64,000 bases of DNA from Owenia fusiformis (Eukaryota; Annelida; Polychaeta; Sabellida; Oweniidae): positions 5,417,815 through 5,481,814 of the forward strand of contig CAIIXF020000003.1 of the NCBI GenBank assembly GCA_903813345.2, in the 5' to 3' direction. Shown piece after piece: positions 24,901-36,900 of this stretch (positions within the stretch are counted from its first letter, which is position 1; each line of letters begins with the position of its first letter). Both the position numbers and the translations under genes were made by a program. A model generated the notes under the pieces. The model was not told where the DNA came from, ran no database searches, and saw only the letters and a program-made list of their open reading frames with translations.

Positions 24901-27900
24901 CAGTAGTGAAATCACTACAGCAAGCAAGTAAACACCAAATAATACAATAGCCATCATTTGCCCCCCCCCCCCCATGATAAAATAAGAAATTAGAGGAAAC
25001 TTTTAATGAGGAACAAATTAAGGATATATTTTTACTTCCAAGAAAAGTAGTCGATGAAACAAGATTATGGATTTTTCAATATAAAGTGTTACATAATATC
25101 TTAATATGTAATGAGAAATTACAAAAGATGAACATAAAAGAATCGAACAAATGCCCAAATTGTAATATGAGACATACGATCAAACACATGCTGTGGGAAT
25201 GTGAGAAAAATAATGAAATATGGACTAGATTTAGTAAATATATGGAAAAAGCTGGATATAAGATAAAAATAACAGAGAATGACATTTTGTACGGACATAA
25301 ACCAAAGGATGATGGTTATATCATTTTTAATGCAGCTATATTAATAATGAAACATACTTTATATACCAGTTTTCTTGAAAACTTAGAGCCATCATATTAT
25401 CAGTTTATTGAGCACTTCAAATTATATGTAGAAACTAAAAATGTGAATAAAAATGAAGTTTGGTCTAACTTTTATAATAAAATGTTTTGAATTAGTATTT
25501 TTGTGTGAGATAATTTAAATGCAACCCAGATGAATGATGTTGAATAAATGAGTAAATGAATGAAAATGAGTGGGTGATTGATTGATTGAGTGAGTGAGTG
25601 AATGAATGAATGAATGGATGGATACATGGATGAATGAGAATATAAAGATTATATGTGGTATGCTTCTAATAAAAAGATAATAATAATAAAAGGAGATTAA
25701 TAGCAATAATATTAAATAAAAAAATCAAAAAAAAATCAATCATTTAAAATGAATCTGCATTGAGGTATATATGGGTATATATGAATTAAATGTAATGAAA
25801 TGCATACTATATGTAATTGTAAGTGTTTACTAAATGTGAATAAATATTTTAAAAAAAAAAAAGAAAAAAAAAAAAAAAAAAAAAAAAAATGATAAAATAA
25901 TGACTAAATATAAGAAGAAAATGTATGAACCAGACAGAAAGAAATCATCATCAAATCATGAACCCAATCAAGAAATAGAGTTTGAGGAGCACAAAGCATA
26001 AGAGACAAACTATGATTCCATTCAGGAAATAAGTATGTCAAAAGTAAAGGCATATGCTAATTCCACAACATTCTAATGCACCCTATGCAGACAGAGCCTG
26101 TGGGAAATATTGGGTGCGGAGCAAATGAGCGGAGGGTGCGGAGCTAACGGTTATTTTTGAATTTAAATTTGGGATATTTCTGAAACTAAGCCGTTTTGGG
26201 ACTTCAAATATACCAAGATATGTGTATTTGACACCAAATATCAATACAATTGTGAAAATAGTAGCGCAATTCATTCTATAGCGACGCAGTGTGCCTTAAA
26301 CCTTTCCCAGACCTATATATTTTGAAATTATCCTTTTAATACTGAGTCCCCAGCATTCATAAAAAATGGTGTTCAAGGTGCACTATCTATACAAATTATT
26401 TTTGCACCTTGGAAGCCAGGCAGTATCTGTGTGATTTTATAAAAATTCAGAAATGTTTTTCAGATATGAGCCCCTCTAAATATTGGGTGCGGAGCAGCTC
26501 CATAAACGTAGCTCCGCACCCAATATTTAGAGGGGCTCATATCTGAAGAACATTTCCGAATTTTTATAAAATCACACAGATACTGCCTGGCTTCCAAGAT
26601 GCAAAAATAATTTGCATGGGTAGTGTATCTTGAACACCATTTTTTATGAATGCTGGGGACGCAGTATTAAAAGGATAGTCTCAAAATATATAGGTCTGGG
26701 AAATGTTTAAGGCATACTGCGTCGCTATAAAATGAATTGCATTACTATTTTCACAATTTTATTTATATTTGGTGTCAAATACACATATCTTGGTATATTT
26801 GAAGTCCCAAAACGGCTTAGTTTCAGAAATATCCCAATTTTAAATTCAAAAATGACCGTTAGCTCCGCACCCTCCGCTCATTTGCGCCGCACCCAATATT
26901 TCCCACAGGCTCTGTCTGCATAGGGTGTAATGTACAGTATAAATGTGACCACCTTGACTTTCACTGTAATACATCAAAATCTACAAATAAAATGTATCAT
27001 GTAGATCTTTTTCAAATCTTAAAGGAAGATCACCCGCATAGTTAAATTGCAAAATCCCAGAGATGATATAATATTAATAATGCCAAATAAATCCTAAAAT
27101 GTCCCAAAAGGTCTACGAATAAATATATTTCAATAATTTATGAAAATTCGAGGTGTTCCTATTAATTGTAATCTAGACAAGGTTCTCGTACCTACAAGAC
27201 TTTTGTAGATCTTCCTCGGAAGCTTGGTAGGTTGGCATTTCTAGTGATTCAATGTGATCACACCTATGTTTAGTAAGAAGCATCACATTAGGAACTATAT
27301 ATAAATATCTCAAATCAAGTATAACTGTTAAATTAGTAAATAGAAATAACAGCTGCAGTAATGATTTTTGTTTTGCTTGTTTTTTAAAATGTCACAACAG
27401 TCATGCTTATTCTGCTGAAATGTCACAATGGTCATGCTTATTCTGCTGAAATGTCACAATGGTCATGCTTATTCTGTTGAAATGTCACAATAGTCATGCT
27501 TACTCTGCTGAAATGTCACAATGGTCACGCTTATTCTGTTGAAATGTCACAATGGTCATGCTAATTCTGCTAAAATGTCACAATGGTCATGCTTATTCTA
27601 TTGAAATGTCACAATGGTCATGCTTATTCTGCTGAAATGTCACAATGGTCATGCTTATTCTGCTGAAATGTCACAATGGTCATGCTTATTCTGTTAAAAT
27701 ATCACAATGTTCATGCTTATTCTGTTAAAATGTCACAATGGTCATGCTTATTTTGCTGAAATGTCACAATGGTCATGCTTATTTTGCTGAAATGTCACAA
27801 TGGTCATGCTTATTCTGTTAAAATATCACAATATTCATGCTTATTCTGTTAAAATGTCACAATGGTCATGCTTATTCTGTTGAAATGTCACAATGGCCAT

Positions 27901-30900
27901 GCTTATTCTGTTTATATGTCTCAATGGTCATGCTTATTCTGTTGATATGTCTCAATGGTCATGCTTATTCTGTTGATATGTCTCAATGGTCATGCTTATT
28001 CTGTTGATATGTCACAATGGCCATGCTTATTCTGCTGAGATGTAACAATGGTCATCCTCATTCTGCTGAAATGTCACAATGGTCATGCTTATTCTGCTGA
28101 AATGTCACAATGGTCATGCTTATTCTGTTGAAATGTCACAATGGTCATGCTTATTCTGTTGAAATGTCACAATGGTCATGCTTATTCTGTTGAAATGTCA
28201 CAATGGTCATGCTTATTCTGATGAAATGTCATAATGGTCATGCTTATTCTGTTGATATGTCTCAATGGTCATGCTTATTCTATTGAAATGTCACAATGGT
28301 CATGCTTATTCTATTGACATGTCTCAATAGCCATGCTTATTCTGTTAAAATGTCACAACGGTCATGCTTCTTCTGCTGAAATGTCACAATGGTCACATTT
28401 ATTCTGCTAAAATGTCACAATGGTCATCCTTATTCTGCTGAAATGTCACAATATTCACGCTTACTCTGTTGAAATGTCACAATGGTCATGCTTATTCTGC
28501 TGAAATGTCATATGGTCATGATTATTCTGTTGAAATGTCACAAAGGTCATGCTTATTCTGCTGAAATGTCACAATGGTCATGCTTATTCTGCTGAAATGT
28601 CATCATGGTCACGCTTATTCTGTTGAAATGTCACAAAGGTCATGCTTATTCTGCTGAAATGTCATAATGGTCATGCTTATTCTGCTGAAATGTCATAATG
28701 GTCATGATTATTCTATTGAAATGTCACAATGGTCATGCTTATTCTGCTAAAATGTCACAATGGCCATCCTTATTCTGCTGAAATGTCACAATGGTCATGC
28801 GTATTCTGCTGAAATGTCACAATGGTCATGCTTATTCTATTGACATGTCTCAATAGCCCTGCTTATTCTGTTAAAATGTCACAATGGTCATGCTTATTCT
28901 GTTAATATGTCACAATAGTCATGCTTATTCTGTTGAAATGTCACAATGGTCATGCTTATTCTGCTGAAATGTCACAATGGTCATGCTTATTCTGCTGAAA
29001 TGTCATAATGGTCACGCTTATTCTGTTGATATGTCTCAATGGTCATTCTTATTCTGTTGATATGTCTTAATGGTCATGCTTATTCTGTTGATATGTCTCA
29101 ATGGTCATGCGTATTCTATTGAAATATCACAATGGCCATGCTTATTCTGCTGAAATGTCACATTGGTCATCCTTATTCTACTGAAATGTCACATTGGTCA
29201 TCCTTATTCTGCTGAAATGTCACAATGGTCACACTTATTCTGTTGAAATGTCACAATGGTCATGCTTATTCTGCTGAAATGTCATAATGGTCATGCTTAT
29301 TCTGCTGAAATGTCATAATGGTCAAGCTTATTCTGTTGAAATGTCACAATGGTCATGCTTATTCTGCTGAAATGTCATAATGGTCAAGCTTATTCTATTA
29401 AAATGTCACAATGGTCATGCTTACTCTGCTGATATATCACAATGGTCATCCTTATTCTGCTGAAATGTCACAATGGTCATGCTTATTCTATTGACATGTC
29501 TCAATAGCCATGCTTATTCTGTTAAAATGTCACAATGGTCATGCTTATTCTGTTGATTTGTCACAATGGTCATGCTTATTCTGCTGAAATGTCACAATGG
29601 TCATGCTTATTCTGTTAAAATGTCACAATGGTCATGCTTATTCTGTTGAAATGTCACAATGGTCATCCTTATTCTGCTGAAATATCACAATGGTCATGCT
29701 TACTCTGTTGAAATGTCACAATGGTCATGCTTATTCTGTTGAAATGTCACAATAGTCATGCTTACTCTGCTGAAATGTCACAATGGTCACGCTTATTCTG
29801 CTGAAATGTCACAATGGTCATGCTTATTCTGCTGAAATGTCACAATGGTCATGCTTATTCTGCTGAAATGTCACAATGGTCATGCTTATTCTGCTGAAAT
29901 GTCACAGTGGTCATGCTTATTCTGCTGAAATGTCATAATAGTCATGCTTATTATGTTGAAATGTCATATGAGTCATGCTTTTTCAGTTAAACTGTCACAA
30001 AGGTCATGCTTATTCTGTCGAAATGTCACAATGGTCATGCATATTCTGTTGAAATGTCACAATGGTCATCCTTATTGTGCTGAAATGTCACAATAGTCAT
30101 GCTTATTATGTTGAAATGTCATATGAGTCATGCTTATTATGTTAAAATGTCACAACGGTCATGCTTATTCTGCTGAAATGTTACAGTGGTCATGCTTATT
30201 CTGCTAAAATGTCACAATGATCATGCTTATTCAGCTGAAATGTCACAATGATCATCCTTATTCTGTTGAAATGTCACAATGGTCATGGTTATTCTTTTGA
30301 AATGTCACAATGATCATGCTTATTCTGCTGAAATGTCACAATGATCATGGTCATGGTTATTCTTTAGAAATGTCACAATGATCAAGCTTATTCTGTTGAA
30401 ATGTCACAATGGTCATGCTTATTCTGTTAAAATGTCACAATGGTTATGTTTATTATGTTAAAATGTCACAATGCTCATGGTTATTCTTTAGAAATGTCAC
30501 AATGATCAAGCTTATTCTGTTGAAATGTCCCAATGGTCATGCTTATTCTGTTGAAATGTCACAATGGTCATGCTTATTCTGTTAAAATGTCACAATGGTC
30601 ATGCTTATTCTGTTGAAATGTCACAATGGTCATGCTTATTCTTTTGAAATGTCACAATGGTCATGCTTATTCTGCTGAAATGTCACAATGGTCATGCTTA
30701 TTCTGTTGAAATGTCACAATGGTCATGCTTATTCTGTTGAAATGTCACAATGGTCATGCTTATTCTGTTGAAATGTCACAATGGTCATGCTTATTCTGCT
30801 GAAATGTCACAATGGTCATGCTGTGAGTACCGTAATCCAACATGAAATTCTAAAATTCTGAACACCACTTTGCACACCACATGTGGTCATGTTTAAGACT

Positions 30901-33900
30901 TGGAGTATAATGGTGGTCATGTTTAAGACCTGGAGTAGAATGGTGGTCATGTTTAAGACTTGGAGTATAATGGTGGTCATGTTTAAGACCTGGAGTATAA
31001 TGGTGGTCACGTTTAAGACCTGGAGTATAATGGTGGTCATGTTTAAGACCTGGAGTATAATGGTGGTCATGTTTAAGACTTGGAGTATAATGGTGGTCAT
31101 GTTTAAGACGTGGAGTATAATGGTGGTCATGTTTAAGACCTGGAGTATAATGGTGGTCATGTTTAAAACCTGGAGTATAATGGTGGTCATGTTTAAGACC
31201 TGGAGTATAATGGTGGTCATGTTTAAAACCTGGAGTATAATGGTGGTCATGTTTAAGACGTGGAGTAGAATGGTGGTCATGTTTAAGACCTGGAGTAGAA
31301 TGGTGGTCATGTTTAAGACCTGGAATAGAATGGTGGTCATGTTTAAGACCTGGAGTATAATGCTGGTCATGTTTAAGACCTGGAGTATAATGGTGGTCAT
31401 GTTTAAGACCTGGAGTAGAATGGTGGTCATGTTTAAGACCTGGAGTAGAATGGTGGTCATGTTTAAGACCTGGAGTATAATGGTGGTCATGTTTAAGACC
31501 TGGAGTAGAATGGTGGTCACGTTTAAGACCTGAAGTAGAATGGTGGTCATGTTTAAGACCTGGAGTATTATGCTGGTAATGTTTAAGACCTGGAGTATAA
31601 TGGTGGTCATGTTTAAGACCTGGAGTATAATGCTGGTCATGTTTAAGACCTGGAGTATAATGGTGGTCAAGTTTAAGACCTGGAGTATAATGCTGGTCAT
31701 GTTTAAGACCTGGAGTATAATGCTGGTCATGTTTAAGACCTGAAATATAATGGTGGTCATGTTTAAGACCTGGAGTATAATGGTGGTCATGTGTAAGACC
31801 TGGAGTATAATGGTGGTCATGTTTAAGACTTGGAGTGTAATGTTGGTCATGTTTAAGACCTGGAGTATAATGGTGGTCATATTTAAGACCTGGAGTATAA
31901 TGGTTGTCATGTTTAAGACCTGGAGTATAATGGTTGTCATGTTTAAGACTTGGAGTATAATGGTGGTCATGTTTAAGACTTGGAGTAGAATGGTTGTCAT
32001 GTTTTAAGACTTGGAGTATAATGGTGGTCATGTTTAAGACCTGGAGTAGAATGGTGGTCATGTTTTAGACTTGGAGTATAATGTTGGTCATGTTTAAGAC
32101 CTGGAGTATAATGGTGGTCATATTTAAGACCTGGAGTATAATGGTTGTCATGTTTAAGACCTGGGGTATAATGGTGGTCATATTTAAGACCTGGAGTATA
32201 ATGGCTGTCATGTTTAAGACTTGGAGTATAATGGTGGTCATGTTTAAGACTTGGAGTAGAATGGTGGTCATGTTTAAGACCTGGAGTGTAATTGTGGCCA
32301 TGTTTAAGACCTGGAGTATAATGGTGGTCATGTTTTCATGTGGTGCAAGAGGAATCACCATCAGAAATTAAGACAATTGCCACATTCTAAAATTGAATGT
32401 TCACTGTTTTAATTTGTACACAAATCCAGTAAAACAGGTTAACTGGTTTACACTAACACAGCTGCTGCTACTGCTACTATAACTCAATCTTATTGAAAAT
32501 CTGCCAATGTGACAACTTGGACCTTTGTTCCAAACTTGGATCCCATTTTTCATACAAGATGACCCATAATGTTTAAAATTGTTATAAAGTTCTTCCCATC
32601 GTGGCTGCTGCTGACACCTTGTCATTTCAAGCAGATTAGTGACTAGGTATATTTCCAATATTAGTGTTCATGGTTGATTAATAAAAAATGATAACTGACA
32701 ATTTCTCCAAAGCTTGATTAGTTTAAATGAATGCACTATGCATATGATTCCACTTGATAGCTGCAATATACACTAACATTATGCCATGCAAACCGAAGCA
32801 TTGCTAAACATTATTACTAGATTTTGATGATTTGTTCCGGATCACCGTTGAAATATTGTTAATATCAACTTGCTGCATTATATGCCATTGGGTCAATGTA
32901 AGCAAGAGTTTCAATTTTGCGCCAGTCTCCTACATCACCATGCCATAAACATTCAAAGTCACCTGTTTAACATTTCAAGTACAGATTCCATGACATCATA
33001 GGTTGGCATGACAATATCATGAGTGTCATCAGATCCACACCATGAAAAGATTGGCACTGGAGACTTTCCAGAGTTGACTTTATCCAAAGGCCAATCTCCG
33101 AGGTTTAAAATGAACTCCACATTACGTACTTTGACCTTCAAGACATGATATGAATGCTTTGGAGAGTGAGTAAAATATTATGATGACAAAATGAATAACA
33201 CAAAAATCTCTTAAAACTAATAGGTTTGCCATCTAACCTGAATTTAAACACACATATATTTATTATTCTAGTATTGGGATCTACTGTGATGTCTGCAACA
33301 TTTTGTCAGTTTACATTTATATATTCTTTATATATTTATATATATAGTCTCATGACTTCTGGGACACCATGCATTCAAATAGAAATGTGTAAATTTAATT
33401 TTTAAGATTCCATGATGTTTCATATATAAAAAATCCTATTTGTCTTGTCAATTAATGATTGTAATGACAAAAAGTAGATAACTGATATGGATCTGTTTTC
33501 ATATCCATGAAACAAAGCAAGAGCACTAAGCCATCTCTAAACATACAGCCATTTAATGTTGACCATTGCTCATGCCCAAGTCCTCATTTATTATTCCTAT
33601 CTGAAATCAGCTGCACATCTAACATTGCCTTAAATATATCCATGATCATGACTATTCTACTTTTTCTCCTTGAACAGACAGCTATATCCTCAACATTTTT
33701 GCATAATTTAGGGTTTTTTAAAATTTTCCTTGCAGAATGCACTGAAATAAATGACCCCTATGACATTTTCCAAAATAATCCATTTTCTTTTATTGTTAAA
33801 ACATGACCACCCTGACATTTCCCCTTAAAACATGACCACCCTGACATTTTACATTAAAACATGACCACCCTGACATTTCATATTAAAACATGACCACCCT

Positions 33901-36900
33901 GACATTTTAAATTAAAATATGACCACCCTGACATTTTACATTAAAACATGACCACCCTGACATTCCATATTAAAACATGACCACCCTGACATTTCACATT
34001 AAAATATGACCACCCTGACATTTCATATTAAAACATGACCACCCTGACATTTTACATTAAAACATGACCACCCTGACATTTTACATTAAAACATGACCAC
34101 CCTGACATTCCATATTAAAACATGACCACCCTGACATTTTACATAAACATGACCACCCTGACATTTTACATTAAAACATGACCACCCTGACATTTCATAT
34201 TAAAACATGACCACCCTGACATTTCATATTAAAACATGACCACCCTGACATTTTAAATTAAAATATGACCACCCTGACATTTCTCATCAAAACATGACCA
34301 CCCTGACATCTGTCAATAAAATATGACCACCCATTTTACATTCATACCTGCCCATGGTCTCTAATGTGGATTCTGTGACATCATAAGTTGGCATGATAAT
34401 GTCCTTCGATCCTTCAGAGCCGCACCAAGAAAATATCGGGAGGGGATTATTTGCTTCACTGCGTTTCTCTAGTGGCCAATCGCCCAGATTTACGAATAAT
34501 TCAATGTCAGGGATTTCTACCTAAAATTACCCACAAAGAAGATATCATAGAGGTCATTGTCTGTTTAGTTTTGCAGAACACTGAGAGAGCAACTACAAGG
34601 AATGGAATAAAATGTATAAGGTTATGACTTTCTCTAAACTAAGTATTAAATAATAAATCTAAAATGAATCAATCCTCCGGCTAAACTTTCTATTGTCACG
34701 CATATTCAGCACTATTTTTTATAAAAACTGCAAATAGTAAATAATTTTTGTTTAGTTTATTTCTTGTTTGTTCCTCTCTTCTTAGTGCAATAGGTCATGT
34801 CTACGTTTTATAGCTAGGATTGGCATGGAATGGAACAGATTTCAGAATTTGAAACTTTTGGACTTGATTGCTTGCTTGCTTATTTAATAATAATTAAAGG
34901 AATGAAATATATAAAATCAAATTATGAATCATCGATTTAGATTACTTATTGCATATAAAACAACTTTAACAAGTGAACTGTATTTATTGATTTCATTTGC
35001 TAGAAGTTCTGAAAGTCTCTTTCTCTGTAAAGTGGAATACAGAGAGGCAATTCATTATTCCTAAGAAATACTGGGCTGAATTATCAAGCAAAGAGGAGGA
35101 GGTCATGTCGTCAATGTTATTCAATTGCCACCCCGTACAGTTTTGTTTTTTTAAATGCCACCCTATACACTTATTTTTCAATTGCCACCCCATTTAGTTA
35201 TTTTCTATACTATTGCCACCCTATTCAGTTATTTTTCAATTGTCACTCTTTATAGCTGTTATTCAAATTTCAAACATCAACATAAAGTATAAGATGAGAA
35301 AGGAAGAAAATGTTTAAGGAAAAATAAAAGGAATAAGGTATCCTTCATCAAGACAAAAAGAGCAACAACTAAAAACAACAAAGTCTACAAATAACTATGA
35401 GCTAAATCTATGCCTTATATCTCTGGTCACATATACAGGGTGTTCACTAAGTAATGACACTAGGTCTCTAATTTTGTCAAATTTTAAGGAATCTTGCTTA
35501 AATTGTCAGCATGTCTTAATTGTGAGTTAATTTGAAAAGTTTTAAAGCTCGTGACCTCTAAATAATGAAATAATGGTTGCCATAGTAACTTGGTGACTGG
35601 TGTGTTGACACAGACATCAATTCTACTCAATTTTGATGAAATAATGTATAATATGATGGGGTTTTACATCATTTTGAGCTATGCATTCTCAATTAAATTT
35701 ATGCCAGTTGGTTATTCAAAATATGTCCTGTATAGTGGTTACATGCATAGTATGGTTCATTCATAGTATGACATCATTATAGTCCTAGTTCAGAAGATCT
35801 CCGGGATGTCTGTGGTCTCCATGAGTCTAAGTTGGAAAGTCTGCCAAAGTTGAAAACGTCATCGGATTCGGAAAACAGGTTTAGTGGAAATGGGAAACTT
35901 GCTGCAACAAGCAACATGCGTGTTATACCCTGTACTTCAAAGTAGTCCATAAAGATTGGAAAGAATGCAGAGTTGTCTATGATATAAAAATGTAGACCTT
36001 GCTAATCATTTACCAAATGAAATTCAGATTGAACTACATTTCCATGTTATTGGACTCATAAAGAGTCAGCAGTTTCATTCTGATGAGAAAATCGTATAAG
36101 GGCAGCCAGATTGGAATAAAATCAAATAAGATTGGCCAAACAAATGTTTTCCAAGAAAGGGTGGCTAAACAACAAAAATGCATAAAAGCAGAAACAAATT
36201 ACTTTTAAAGGGATATTATATCCACTGGGCATGGACATGGAGTGCCGGATATAAATATTGTATCATTTGCAGAAGTGATATGCTCAGGATTAAATATTTC
36301 TTCATTAATGTTAAATTAGACGTAATATGTGTTGTGTCAAGGACCATGTTACCAAATCAAAATGTATATGATAAAATTAACTATTTTTGGTCTTGAGACA
36401 TGAAATTTGGTATGTGCACTCATTATTACATGCCAGATAATGTGTGCAAAATCAAGAAAGATTGGTTAAAAACTGTAGAAATAGGAGACCTAGTGTCATC
36501 ACTTAGTGAACACCCTGTACATACAAATCCATACTTTTGCTATTACTATGAAAATTCAAGAATTTATTGTCATCTGCTATTTAATATATATTTATTGCTA
36601 TTTGTACATATAGTGAGTGACATTCAGTCATGTTTTATACACATAGTGAGTGACATTCAGTCATGTTCAGTATATGTAGTGAGTGACATTCAGTCATGTT
36701 TTGTACATGTGGTAAGTGGCATTTAGTCACATTTTTAGTGAGTGGTATGTAGTCATGTTCAGTATTTGTAGTGAGTGACATTCAGTCATATTTTGTACAT
36801 ATAGTGAGTGATAGTGAGTGGTATGTAGTCATGTCCAGTATATGTAGTGAGTGATATTCATTCATATTTTATACATGTAGTAAGTGGCATTTAGTCACAT

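Noticed and set aside
26083-26923. Matching 63-codon frames on opposite strands
   Set aside because: They mirror each other because they lie in the two arms of the foldback element.
30816-32361. Open frames up to about 400 codons on both strands ([10 protein letters not shown] and [10 protein letters not shown] periodicities)
   Set aside because: They are translations of the 30-bp minisatellite M2; the unit length is a multiple of three, so any stop-free frame stays open. There is no start context, splice site or family similarity.
32401-32658. 85-codon minus-strand frame with serine run
   Set aside because: The serines come from a CTG/CTA-type simple repeat. There are no acceptor or donor sites in the right frame and no resemblance to the neighbouring gene.
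27386-34331. CRISPR-like regular repeats
   Set aside because: Units are contiguous tandem repeats without unique spacers, in a gene-bearing animal locus. They are minisatellites.
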